The notes beneath the pieces were generated by a model that made no database searches, had not been told where the DNA came from, and worked only from the letters and a program-made list of their open reading frames with translations. Shown one piece after another: positions 53,188 through 61,661 of a stretch of DNA of 64,000 bases. The translations under genes were made by a program, and so were the position numbers. How positions within the stretch are numbered: the first letter of the stretch is position 1; each line of letters opens with the position of its first letter. The stretch is from Gemmata massiliana. GTDB taxonomy: Bacteria > Planctomycetota > Planctomycetia > Gemmatales > Gemmataceae. The stretch spans positions 2,232,001-2,296,000 of the forward strand of contig NZ_LR593886.1 of assembly GCF_901538265.1 (NCBI RefSeq), read 5' to 3'.

Positions 53188-53829
53188 TCACCAATCGAAA
53201 TCGTGTGCGTGCTGATCCCAATCAATGGCTCGGATTTGTTCGCGCACACCCGGATCAATCGGAAACGCCCATTCGTGCTGGAACCAGATGATTGTGAGTT
53301 CGGAGCCGTCGCAGTTTGTGTCGCGCGTTGGTCGAAGTGACCTAAATTGCGCGACACACACGGTGCTTGGCAAAGCAGAAGGGGTGCCGAAAGTGTATCG
53401 CCCTTCGTAGCCGATTGCGCGTTCTTCCGGTGTGATGAGAAACGGTTCGTGCCCCCCGCGGCCACGTTCATTAGTGACGACGGATTGAATGCTGTGAGCA
53501 TTTCGTTCTGCCGTTGGCAAACCCTCTATCAAACCTACGTAGACGTACCACTGACGTAATTGGTCAAGCCGCAGTTGGCGGCCCGCTCGATTCGTGAATT
53601 CATCTGATTTTGTTGGTACGTTTCCGACCGCAGCTAGCCACTTCGCATCGAGTTGCCCGCCGAGTTCGATGAGTCGGGCGCTCATTTCCTCGATCTGAAG
53701 TTGTGTCTTCAGAAACTCGGCTTCTTGGGCGCGCCCGTTCTCCTCCAGCCAATCGGCATAGGCGAGTCGCGTGATGCGCTCGCCCGGTTTGTCCGCGATC
53801 GCTTTCAGGAAGCCGGCTTCGTCGCTCAT
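53188..53829 (-). CDS. TIGR02996 repeat-companion domain protein (213 aa)
   Basis: The N-terminus MSDEAGFLKAIADKPGERITRLAYADWLEENGRAQEAEFLK is the TIGR02996 domain, found in many Gemmata proteins and usually joined to leucine-rich repeats. Here no such repeats follow; the rest is an unknown domain. By eye the GC content is lower than in neighbours, as often seen for these proteins. It lies head to tail four bases before the glutathione peroxidase stop and may share its transcript. Confidence 0.85.
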   Translation of the reverse strand: MSDEAGFLKAIADKPGERITRLAYADWLEENGRAQEAEFLKTQLQIEEMSARLIELGGQLDAKWLAAVGNVPTKSDEFTNRAGRQLRLDQLRQWYVYVGLIEGLPTAERNAHSIQSVVTNERGRGGHEPFLITPEERAIGYEGRYTFGTPSALPSTVCVAQFRSLRPTRDTNCDGSELTIIWFQHEWAFPIDPGVREQIRAIDWDQHAHDFDW

Positions 53830-53833
53830 TCCG

Positions 53834-54328
53834 TTACCCCAGCAGGCGTTCGATATCGGCGGTGAGTTGGTGCGGGGCGGTCATCGGCCCGTAGCGCGCG
53901 ACCACGTTCCCGGCGCGGTCCACGAGGAACTTGGTGAAGTTCCATTTGATGCCGCGCGTTCCCAACGTGCCGCGTGCTGCGTCCTTGAGGTGCGAGTACA
54001 GTGGGTGCTCGTTCTTCCCGTTCACGTCGACCTTCGCGAACATCGGGAACGTCACGTCGTACTTCAGCGAGCAGAACGACTGAATCTCTTCCGCGTTGCC
54101 CGGTTCCTGGGCCATGAATTGGTTGCACGGGAACCCCAGCAGCACCAATCCGCGGTCCTTGTACTTGCGGTACAGTTCTTCCAGCCCCTTGTATTGCCCG
54201 GTGAACCCGCACTTGCTGGCGACGTTCACAACAAGCAGCACCTTACCGCGGTGCTGTTCCAGTGTGGTCGGCGTGTTGTCGATCGTGGTAACGGGGACGT
54301 CGTAAAGGCTCGTTGCGGTCGCGCTCAC
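53834..54328 (-). CDS. Glutathione peroxidase family protein (164 aa)
   Basis: The enzyme reduces peroxides using thioredoxin or glutathione. VVNVASKCGFTGQYKGLEELYRKYKDRGLVLLGFPCNQF has the catalytic Cys in the SKCGFT loop and the conserved Gln later, and IKWNFTKFLVDRAGNVVARYGP has the Trp-Asn-Phe motif. Cys replaces the selenocysteine of animal enzymes. A GTG start at 54328 with GGAGA upstream fits the family length; a start at 54370 would add 14 odd residues. Confidence 0.93.
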   Translation of the reverse strand: MSATATSLYDVPVTTIDNTPTTLEQHRGKVLLVVNVASKCGFTGQYKGLEELYRKYKDRGLVLLGFPCNQFMAQEPGNAEEIQSFCSLKYDVTFPMFAKVDVNGKNEHPLYSHLKDAARGTLGTRGIKWNFTKFLVDRAGNVVARYGPMTAPHQLTADIERLLG

Positions 54329-54379
54329 GTGGGTTCTCCGCGGTTGGTTCTTTCGCTTCTCTCGCGACAAGAGATACCG

Positions 54380-55399
54380 TCACACCTTGCGCGCCTTTAA
54401 CAGCGGGCGCCCGAGTACGGGGTCGCGGTCGGTGAATGGCCCTTCGGACGTGTCGCGCGTGAGGCACCGGACGTGCATTTCCATCTTCCCGTCGAGTTCG
54501 TCCGCGTGGTGGAGAATCAGGGCTTCGGGGATACACGGGAACCGCGACGCCCCGCGCTCGGGGAGTCGCAGGGGAGTGATAACGCAGTGTAACAGGAGGT
54601 CGAGCAGTTCGGGATCGAGATCGGGTACCGCGTGCGCGGCTGTGCGGATCATGTCGTAGCCGAGGAACAGGTGCCCGAACAACTCGCCGGGAACGTTGAC
54701 GTGCCCGGGCTGGCCGGGCGGTAGGTCCACTCCGCGGACCCGGCCGATGTCGTGCAGTACAGCGGCCGCGACCACCAGCCCGCGATTGAGTGGCGGGTTC
54801 AATTCGGGGAACTGAGCCGCGTACCGGTCCGACAGCCAGATACACGAGCGCGCGACCGAAAGCGTGTGTTCGAGCCAGCCGCCCGCGAACGTGTAGAAGT
54901 GCCGGGTGGAGGCCGGGAGTGTTTTGAGCGTCGCGGCGTGTGTGGTGAGCAGGTTCAGCACGAGCACGCGGAGCGGGCCGTCGACAATCTCGCCGGTCAC
55001 GATGGTTTCGAGTTCTGCAAACATCTCGGCCGGGTCGTGCCGGGAGCGCTCCACGAAATCGAGTTCACTGAACCCGTCCGCGCGGTCGCGGTCCTCGACC
55101 TGCCGGATCTGCTCAACGTCGAGTTGCGGGCCGTATTTCTCGTGCTCAGTGTAGGTCGCGCGCACCTTGAAGAACTGCCCGACTTGCCAATCCAGAGCCT
55201 GCTCGAACAGCGGTGCGTCGCCCCAAATGGGCACAGCACCAACGGTGCGCTTGGCGTCGCGATACTTACAGGTGATGAACGGTTTGCCGTCCGCCAGTGT
55301 TTTGCGCTGCTTCTCCGCGAGTTGCACGAAGCAATCGACGTAATTCCCTGCTTGGAGGTCCGACAGCTTCGCCAACACTGGCTTCTTGGCTTTCGACAT
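54380..55399 (-). CDS. YhaM-like 3'-5' exoribonuclease: OB fold plus HD domain (339 aa)
   Basis: The N-terminus is an OB-fold nucleic-acid-binding domain (GNYVDCFVQLAEKQRKTLADGKPFITCKYRDAKRTVGAVPIWGD). The second half is an HD hydrolase with WLEHTLSVARSC, VVAAAVLHDIGRVRGVD, and ALILHHADELDGKMEM. This pairing is the YhaM/CbfA type, which trims RNA and single-stranded DNA in 3' to 5' direction with metal ions. The start at 55399 (MSKAKKPVLAKLSDL) is chosen over an upstream ATG because the added residues look non-coding. Confidence 0.9.
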   Translation of the reverse strand: MSKAKKPVLAKLSDLQAGNYVDCFVQLAEKQRKTLADGKPFITCKYRDAKRTVGAVPIWGDAPLFEQALDWQVGQFFKVRATYTEHEKYGPQLDVEQIRQVEDRDRADGFSELDFVERSRHDPAEMFAELETIVTGEIVDGPLRVLVLNLLTTHAATLKTLPASTRHFYTFAGGWLEHTLSVARSCIWLSDRYAAQFPELNPPLNRGLVVAAAVLHDIGRVRGVDLPPGQPGHVNVPGELFGHLFLGYDMIRTAAHAVPDLDPELLDLLLHCVITPLRLPERGASRFPCIPEALILHHADELDGKMEMHVRCLTRDTSEGPFTDRDPVLGRPLLKARKV

Positions 55400-55477
55400 G
55401 GTGCGACTCTCAGTGGTGAGTGTGCATCGTACCGTGTGGTAACCCAAATGGCGATGGCGTAGAGAGAACACGCACGG

Positions 55478-56167
55478 TTACGGTTTGCGGATCTCGAAGC
55501 GGAAGGAGTCGATGAACCGTTGGGATTTGCTGTCGAGTTCGATATCGGGCGGGTTCACCGCGATGGCGCGATAGACGCGCGAGCCGTTGATGAACACCTT
55601 GATCCGCGTGACGAACTGGTGCCCAACCGCGATGTGATATTCCCGACCGGGGAAACCGTTTTCAGTGAGCACGCGCTCGTCCAGTAGCAACGGCGTTGTG
55701 CTGCCCGATGACTTGCCCATATAGTGCTCGCGGAGTTTGTTGAACTGCTCTTCGAGTGGAATGCCCGTCCATTCCGGGACATCCGAGAATGTGAGCGAAT
55801 AATTGACATTGCGGCCCGAGAGAGAGACCACGAGTCGGTTCTCCTCTCCCTCGGAGCCTACATCGTGTTCGGGTGCGTGCGGGAACTCGACACTACACGC
55901 TCCGTCGGTGGTGGTATGGCGGCTCCAACCGTCGGCTGTCCGCGGCCAATACTTGTTGGTTGTTGCGACGAGTGACACGAGGCCACCGAGTACGATTACC
56001 GGGCCTAGTAGTTTGAGCCACTTCCCGGTCTTCGCGTGCCACCGATCGGCTTCTTCGCTCACACCCGGTTTCTTCCCGAAGACGCGAAAACCGACCAGCG
56101 TTACACAGATACCGATGAGAATGGAGATGCCGTTCGGGAGCAATTCGCCGAACATCTGAGCGGACAT
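55478..56167 (-). CDS. Membrane protein of unknown function (229 aa)
   Basis: Two membrane helices are near the N-terminus (GISILIGICVTLVGFRVF and WLKLLGPVIVLGGLVSLVA). The C-terminal part (SRHTTTDGACSVEFPHAPEHD to ELDSKSQRFIDSFRFEIRKP) matches the general pattern of a small beta domain exposed to the outside, like those that end in FIDSFR in planctomycete proteins. No catalytic residues stand out and I cannot name a family. Confidence 0.72.
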   Translation of the reverse strand: MSAQMFGELLPNGISILIGICVTLVGFRVFGKKPGVSEEADRWHAKTGKWLKLLGPVIVLGGLVSLVATTNKYWPRTADGWSRHTTTDGACSVEFPHAPEHDVGSEGEENRLVVSLSGRNVNYSLTFSDVPEWTGIPLEEQFNKLREHYMGKSSGSTTPLLLDERVLTENGFPGREYHIAVGHQFVTRIKVFINGSRVYRAIAVNPPDIELDSKSQRFIDSFRFEIRKP

Positions 56168-56339
56168 GAACGGTCTCCGGGGGCTTGTGGATCTGCTCAG
56201 TGTAACCGTGGCAGTGGTTGGTGGCGCGCAACCGAACCGTAACGGGGCGCGCGCATTGGCTCACCGAGTTTCCGTGCGTGACAGCGTGCGGTTAGAATAA
56301 TCTTCTCGCCCGCTCCGTGTACACAATCTGCAAACCGGA

Positions 56340-57167
56340 ATGAACGTTCGGATCGGTACGGCGGGCTATGCGTACCCCGCGTGGGTCGGCGGGTTCTACC
56401 CGCGTGGCACCACACAACACGACATGCTGCCGTACTACGCGACGCGGTTCGCGGCCGTCGAAATCAACTCGTCGTTCTACCGCCCGCCGACGCGCGAGCA
56501 GGTCACGAAGATGGCCCGTCGGTCGCCGCCCGGGTTCGGGTACACGCTCAAGGTGCCGAAGTCCGTGAGCCACGAGCGATCGGTCGATGACATCCCGGCG
56601 TTCAAGCAGGCCGCCGACCACTTGGTCGCGACGGGTAAGTCGCTCGGGCTGATCTTCCAGGTGCCGGAAGCGTTCCACAACACCGCCGACAACCGCGCGT
56701 GGATCACGCACGTCGGCGCACAACTGAAGCCGCACCGGGTGGCGGTGGAGTTTCGGCACCGGTCCTGGAACGCGCCGAACTTGCGCGAGTGGATGGAGCA
56801 CGTCGATCTGGACGTGGTGAGCGTGGGTGTTCCCGATGTTCCCACGCTGTTCCCACGCGGGCTACGTATTGCGAATCGCCGCATCTACGCCCGGCTCCAT
56901 TCTCAGAACGCCGACAACTGGTACGAGGACGGTAAACTGCGTTACGCTTACGACTACACCGAGGCCGAGTTGCGCGAGTGGGCCGTGGGACTAAAGACTG
57001 CGGCCGAAAAGGATCGTGCGGACGAGGCGCTGATTTTCTTCAACAACTGCGTGGGGATTCAGGCCATCACCAACGCCGAACGACTCAGCGCCATCCTGAA
57101 GGAAGTCGCGCCCGCCGTTCGCGTGATCGACCCGCCGCAACCACCGAGTTTGTTCGACGAGGAGTAA
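56340..57167 (+). CDS. DUF72-family protein (275 aa)
   Basis: The protein matches DUF72 (YecE): MNVRIGTAGYAYPAWVGGFYPRGT, FAAVEINSSFYRPPTREQV, FGYTLKVPKSVSHER, VAVEFRHRSWNAPNLREWM, and RRIYARLHSQNADNW with EALIFFNNCVGIQAITNAERL. It is a TIM-barrel-like protein of unproven function, widespread in bacteria and archaea. It is a single gene. Confidence 0.93.
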   Translation: MNVRIGTAGYAYPAWVGGFYPRGTTQHDMLPYYATRFAAVEINSSFYRPPTREQVTKMARRSPPGFGYTLKVPKSVSHERSVDDIPAFKQAADHLVATGKSLGLIFQVPEAFHNTADNRAWITHVGAQLKPHRVAVEFRHRSWNAPNLREWMEHVDLDVVSVGVPDVPTLFPRGLRIANRRIYARLHSQNADNWYEDGKLRYAYDYTEAELREWAVGLKTAAEKDRADEALIFFNNCVGIQAITNAERLSAILKEVAPAVRVIDPPQPPSLFDEE

Positions 57168-57181
57168 GTCGTTGGGTTGGC

Positions 57182-58198
57182 TCAGGAATTGAACATGCTG
57201 AGCAACTCGTCTACCTTTCCAGTCACCCAGGTAGCCGCTTGACTCCCCGCTGCCTTCGCAAATAAGTTCTTCAGTCCCACACCGTAGGTTCGCAACCGGT
57301 CCAAACGTGGTTCACTCCGGCTGGCTTCCTTCGCGAGCGACTCAAATTCTTCCGCTGCGTCTTTCTGCTCACCTTCGGCCAGCGCTACGATCGCCTGTTT
57401 GAGAATATTCGCGAGTTGGCTGAGTAAATCTTTCACTGGATCGGGCGTCGAAGGTGGTACAGCATTGAAACTGTTCGTGATGGCGTCAGCAACAGTGACG
57501 TTTCCGTGAACGGTGGCACCGGCGCCCACGTTGATGATCTTGTCGCCCACGCCCTGTCCTCCTTCGATTGTGCAGTTCTGGTTAAAAATCATCGTTCGCA
57601 CTAGTCCCTCGATCTTCATCGCTCGAACTTGCTCGAACGCCTTCTCGCTTTCCGCGAGGTCCGGATACTCGTCTCGCACTTTCAGTAGAAAATTGAATAG
57701 TCGGTCATGTACGGCGGCCATCACTCTGAGAACCACTAGTCCAGGCACCATGCCCCACACTCGGTGGATGCGGTGCGCTACGCGCCCCCATTGTCTGATC
57801 GATGACTCTCGCACCGCTTCCATGACTGCTGGATTGGGTTCAAATGACATCGGACTGCCAGCAAATCCTTCCAGCTCCTCAACCCGCGCCACAAGCGGGA
57901 ATCGCTCAAAGATTGAGCGATGACAGCCTAATTTGTCCTCTTCGAGTCGGAATGTGTCTCCCATCTCCGGGTGCCCTGGAAATAGTTCGTTCAACACGTC
58001 GACCATCGGCTCCAGGCGAACCCAGCGGTAGTCTGGGACGGCCGTGATGTCGATGTAGCCCATTCGCTCCGTGTTTACCCAGTCGATGAACGCTTGGCTC
58101 TTCAACCGATGGGCCAGATCCTTAGCCTTTCGTAAGCTCACGCTCAGTGGTGTAGTTTGATCGCGAACATCTCGGATCAATTCCGCGAACAGCGTCAT
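57182..58198 (-). CDS. AbiTii-domain protein, candidate anti-phage (abortive infection) gene (338 aa)
   Basis: The first 65 residues (LFAELIRDVRDQTTPLSVSLRKAKDLAHRLKSQAFIDWVNTERMGY...VPDYRW) match the AbiTii domain pattern, which is linked to abortive infection in other bacteria. The middle is helical (VVLRVMAAVHDRLFNFLLKVRDEYPDLAESEKAFEQV), then comes a Gly-rich beta linker (GDKIINVGAGATVHGNVTVADAI) and a C-terminal helical domain like the effector-associated domains of NTPase and caspase defence proteins (LSQLANILKQAIVALAEGE). The GC content is visibly lower than in flanking genes, which suits horizontal transfer. No partner genes are seen. Confidence 0.72.
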   Translation of the reverse strand: MTLFAELIRDVRDQTTPLSVSLRKAKDLAHRLKSQAFIDWVNTERMGYIDITAVPDYRWVRLEPMVDVLNELFPGHPEMGDTFRLEEDKLGCHRSIFERFPLVARVEELEGFAGSPMSFEPNPAVMEAVRESSIRQWGRVAHRIHRVWGMVPGLVVLRVMAAVHDRLFNFLLKVRDEYPDLAESEKAFEQVRAMKIEGLVRTMIFNQNCTIEGGQGVGDKIINVGAGATVHGNVTVADAITNSFNAVPPSTPDPVKDLLSQLANILKQAIVALAEGEQKDAAEEFESLAKEASRSEPRLDRLRTYGVGLKNLFAKAAGSQAATWVTGKVDELLSMFNS

Positions 58199-58475
58199 GA
58201 GGACCCCAGCCAGAGTGTGATAGCAAGCATTCTACCGTGGCTACTCATTCGACCCAAGGTCAGCACTTCTTCTGTGTGTGGGATCGAACGAGCAGGTAGC
58301 CGGGTATCAGATCCGACTGTGCTAGGCATTTACTGCCGCGGACCGGGGCCGCACGTGCGCGGGTGCTGGGTCGTGGATCTCGTGCTCGGCAAAGAGTAGC
58401 GCCCTTTCTCATTTCTCGAAGCGCCAGTACACTTTCGCAGACGCTCCCGTTCGTTCTCCGCGGTGATTCGGGCCG

Positions 58476-59318
58476 ATGACCAAACTGTTGCTGCACGTTT
58501 GGCAAACGTGGTTCGGCGAGCCGCTCCGTCGGGTCGAAGCGGAATCGCTCGCGTACCGGCTTTCCGACGAGGGTCGTCGGGTCGACTGGAAGACCCCCAC
58601 GGTTCTGCTCACCGCCGCGATTTGTCTCACGCTCCAGCAATACACCGCGACCCCCGGTCAAGTGCTCGGGACGGCCCGGTTCCTGGCGTCCACATTCGGT
58701 GGGCCGGATTCCGCCGCCGAGGTCGACACGCTGCTCCGCAAATGGAGCGGCGACCAGCTCGCCGCCCGCTTGTGGTGGGCGGGTATCGCGGTCCTCACGT
58801 ATGCGATCATTCCGCTACTGGTTCTCACGATTGGTTTCCGCGCGCGCCCGGCCGATTACGGGCTGAAGTTGCGCGGCGTCCTCAATGCGTGGCCGCTGTA
58901 CGTGTTGTTCACGCTGGTCATGGTCCCGCTCGTGTGGGTCTGCTCGGGCGAGGACCGGTTCCAGCAAACGTACCCGTTCTTTCGGTTCGGTTCCCCCGAG
59001 CACGTTCGGAAAGACTTGTGGAAGTGGGAACTCGCCTACGCCGCGCAGTTCGTGAGCCTGGAATTCTTCTTCCGCGGGTTCATCATCCACGGCACCAAGC
59101 ACCGGTTCGGCATGTACGCGGTGTTCGTCTCGGTCGTGCCCTACGTCCTCATTCACTTCGGTAAGCCCATGCCGGAAGCGACCGCGTCGATTATCGCGGG
59201 CGTCGTGCTCGGGTTCATGAGCCTCGTTACGCGGTCGGTCTGGCTCGGCGCAGCGCTTCACATTGGCGTCGCGTGGGGGATGGATTTCGCGTGTCTGGCG
59301 CGCCGCGGATTTCTGTGA
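58476..59318 (+). CDS. CPBP-family intramembrane metalloprotease (CAAX-protease-like, 280 aa)
   Basis: Several membrane helices surround the CPBP motifs SLEFFFRGFIIHG (Glu ... Arg), VPYVLIHFGKPMPEA with His, and WLGAALHIGVAW with the last His. One of the usual two Glu of the first motif is Phe here, as the motif reads EFFFR in place of EExxR. Such proteins include prenyl-protein proteases and bacteriocin-immunity factors. It lies next to the AbiTii-like gene but in the opposite direction. Confidence 0.85.
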   Translation: MTKLLLHVWQTWFGEPLRRVEAESLAYRLSDEGRRVDWKTPTVLLTAAICLTLQQYTATPGQVLGTARFLASTFGGPDSAAEVDTLLRKWSGDQLAARLWWAGIAVLTYAIIPLLVLTIGFRARPADYGLKLRGVLNAWPLYVLFTLVMVPLVWVCSGEDRFQQTYPFFRFGSPEHVRKDLWKWELAYAAQFVSLEFFFRGFIIHGTKHRFGMYAVFVSVVPYVLIHFGKPMPEATASIIAGVVLGFMSLVTRSVWLGAALHIGVAWGMDFACLARRGFL

Positions 59319-59440
59319 ACCTCATTGTGCTCGGCTGTGTCTGTGTCGGTCGCCCGACCCCGAACGGATTTGGCACCGGGTTACATTTCTCGCGCCCAAA
59401 ACGGTGACCGTTTCGTTCCCGTTTCCCTAAATCTGAACGT

Positions 59441-60385
59441 ATGATCCCTGCCATTCGCGTTAGCGGTCTCGTGAAGACGTACCCCGCTCGACCGCCGGTC
59501 GAGGCCGTGCGCGGTCTCGATTTGGAGGTGAACGTCGGGGAGTGCTTCGGGCTGCTCGGTCCCAACGGGGCCGGAAAGACCACGACTCTCGAAATCATTG
59601 AGGGATTGCTCGACCCGACCGCGGGCGAGGTGGAGATTCTCGGACTGAAGTGGGGCACGAACGACACCGAGATCCGCAATAAGATCGGGATCTCGCTCCA
59701 AGAAACGCGGCTCTCCGACAAACTCACGGTGCGCGAAACGGTTACGCTGTTTCGCTCGTTTTACTCGGTCGGCATCGCACCGGACGAGGCCATCGGGCGC
59801 GTCAGCCTCGAAGAGAAGGTCAACGCCTACGTCGACAAGCTCTCCGGCGGGCAGCGCCAGCGCCTCGCGGTCGCGACCGCACTCGTCGGCGACCCGGAGT
59901 TGCTCTTTCTCGACGAGCCGACGACCGGTCTCGACCCGCAATCCCGGCGCCAGCTCTGGGACGTGATCCGCTCGATCAAGGAACGCGGGCGCACGGTCGT
60001 TATCACCACGCACTACATGGACGAAGCCGAGCGGTTGTGCGACCGCGTCGCGGTGATCGATCACGGGAAGGTGATCGCGCTCGGCACCCCCGCGGAACTG
60101 ATCGCGCGCGTCGGCGGGGAGCACGTCATCGATCTCGACATCGACCCGACCAGTTCGGTTCACCCCAGAACCGCCGAACTCTCGAATCTGCCCACCGTGA
60201 ACTCGGTGCGAGAAGAAGGCGATCACGTTACGATCACCGCGAGCGAACCGCACCGCGCGCTCCCGGCACTCCTCGATCTCGTGCGAACGGCCGGAGTGAA
60301 GATCGCGGGCCTCACGACCCGCACCGCGACCCTCGAAGACGTGTTCGTAACGCTTACCGGGCGCCACCTGCGCGACGAATCATAG
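59441..60385 (+). CDS. ABC transporter ATP-binding subunit, ABC-2 export type (314 aa)
   Basis: Walker A is GPNGAGKTTTLEIIEGLL, the signature LSGGQRQRLAVATALVGDPELLFLDEPTTGLDPQSRR includes Walker B, and the switch His lies in VITTHYMDEAERL. The C-terminal 80 residues are the regulatory extension of multidrug or antibiotic exporters (DLVRTAGVKIAGLTTRTATLEDVFVTLTG). It powers the permease encoded next. Its stop codon lies in the left arm of an inverted repeat at the gene junction. Confidence 0.95.
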   Translation: MIPAIRVSGLVKTYPARPPVEAVRGLDLEVNVGECFGLLGPNGAGKTTTLEIIEGLLDPTAGEVEILGLKWGTNDTEIRNKIGISLQETRLSDKLTVRETVTLFRSFYSVGIAPDEAIGRVSLEEKVNAYVDKLSGGQRQRLAVATALVGDPELLFLDEPTTGLDPQSRRQLWDVIRSIKERGRTVVITTHYMDEAERLCDRVAVIDHGKVIALGTPAELIARVGGEHVIDLDIDPTSSVHPRTAELSNLPTVNSVREEGDHVTITASEPHRALPALLDLVRTAGVKIAGLTTRTATLEDVFVTLTGRHLRDES

Positions 60386-60475
60386 TTCCGAGTTCCAGGT
60401 TCCGAGTTGAAAACCGACTCGAACCGGAACGTGTGTTTTTAACTCTGGAACTTGGCACCTGGAACTCGGAACTAT
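60382..60475. repeat. Inverted repeat at the ABC gene junction (family G)
   Basis: ATAGTTCCGAGTTCCAGGT (60382-60400) pairs perfectly with its complement at 60457-60475, with a 56-base centre. The left arm includes the TAG stop of the ATPase and the right arm ends inside the ATG of the permease. Confidence 0.85.
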
Positions 60476-61520
60476 GTCTCCACTCTGGCAACTGACGCTG
60501 GCCCGGTTCCGCGAGTTTTACCGCGAGCCGGCGGCGCTCTTCTGGGTGTACGGGTTCCCGCTGATCCTCGCGTGCGTGCTCGGGATGGCGTTCAGCGAGA
60601 AACCCGTGCCCGCGTCGAACGTGGACATCCTGCTCGACCCGGCGAACCCCAGCGCGGCCGAGAAGCTCCGCGAGAAGCTCGGGGCCGATCCGGGGCTCAA
60701 TATTGCGTTCAATGACGAAGCGACCAGCCGCAAACGGCTCCGCACGTCGAAAACGGACGTGATCGTCATCCCGCGTCCGGGAACCGCAGGCGGTCACGAG
60801 TACCTGTTCGATGAGACCCGCTCCGAAAGCGTGCTCGCGCGCAACGCCGCGGACCGTGCCCTGTTGCGGTCCGCGCACCCGACTCAGGCGCTACCGACCG
60901 AAACCGCCGTCACCGAACCGGGCGGGCGCTACATCGACTTCCTGATCCCCGGTTTGCTCGGCATGAACTTACTCGGCGGTGGGCTGTTCGGTGTGGGGTT
61001 CGCGGTCGGCGATTTGCGCGTGCGCAAGCTGCTGAAGCGCTTCCAGGCGACGCCGATGCGTCGGTCCGACTTCCTGCTGAGCATGATGCTGAGCCGGCTC
61101 GCGTTCACGCTCATCGACATCGGGTTGCTGCTCGGATTCGCGTACCTCGCGTTCGGAATTCGGGTCCGCGGTAACCCGCTTGTTTTTCTTTCGCTCGTCG
61201 CGATCGGGGGAGCCGGGTTCGCGGGGTTGGGACTGCTCCTCGGCTCGCGCGCACGCACGATGGAAACGGTCGCGGGGCTGGTGAACGCGGTCATGCTCCC
61301 GATGTACGTGCTTTCGGGCGTGTTTTTCTCCGCGGCGCGGTTCCCGGAGGGAATGCAGCCGTTCATTCAGGCGCTGCCGCTCACCGCGTTGAACGACGGG
61401 CTGCGGGCGGTCATGAACGACGGTGCCGGCTGGGAGGCGCTTCCGCACCCGCTGATCGTGCTTACTTTGTGGGGCGGTATCAGTTTCGCGATCGCGCTGC
61501 GCATTTTCCGCTGGCGCTAG
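60474..61520 (+). CDS. ABC-2 type permease subunit (348 aa)
   Basis: One N-terminal membrane helix (LFWVYGFPLILACVLGMAF) precedes a large outside domain (to about residue 145), then five C-terminal helices with YIDFLIPGLLGMNLLGGGLFGVGFAVGDLR, LLKRFQATPMRRSDFLLSMMLSRL, METVAGLVNAVMLPMYVLSGVFFSAARFPEGMQPFIQALPLTALNDGLRAVM. This is the ABC-2 layout of drug and lipid exporters. It pairs with the ATPase upstream; the cargo is not known. Confidence 0.92.
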   Translation: MSPLWQLTLARFREFYREPAALFWVYGFPLILACVLGMAFSEKPVPASNVDILLDPANPSAAEKLREKLGADPGLNIAFNDEATSRKRLRTSKTDVIVIPRPGTAGGHEYLFDETRSESVLARNAADRALLRSAHPTQALPTETAVTEPGGRYIDFLIPGLLGMNLLGGGLFGVGFAVGDLRVRKLLKRFQATPMRRSDFLLSMMLSRLAFTLIDIGLLLGFAYLAFGIRVRGNPLVFLSLVAIGGAGFAGLGLLLGSRARTMETVAGLVNAVMLPMYVLSGVFFSAARFPEGMQPFIQALPLTALNDGLRAVMNDGAGWEALPHPLIVLTLWGGISFAIALRIFRWR

Positions 61521-61609
61521 GCAACCGTTTCGGTGCGCCTTGAACTTGCGGCCGGCGTCGGACACGGGAGAGCCAGGAGCGGAAGCCGTCACAGAACCAG
61601 ATCAATAAA

Positions 61610-61642
61610 ACGGCACGCGGACAAGAACGGTCCGCGTGCCGT
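61610..61642. terminator. Terminator hairpin between the ABC operon and fabI
   Basis: ACGGCACGCGGAC (61610-61622) pairs perfectly with GTCCGCGTGCCGT (61630-61642) around a 7-base loop, followed by GTCATTTT. It ends 20 bases before the fabI start, so it may also affect fabI translation. Confidence 0.65.
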
Positions 61643-61661
61643 GTCATTTTCAGAGGCTCTC

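Noticed and set aside
59381..60367. A 328-codon minus-strand open frame over the ABC ATPase gene
   Set aside because: It mirrors a gene with all ABC motifs and has no recognisable product.
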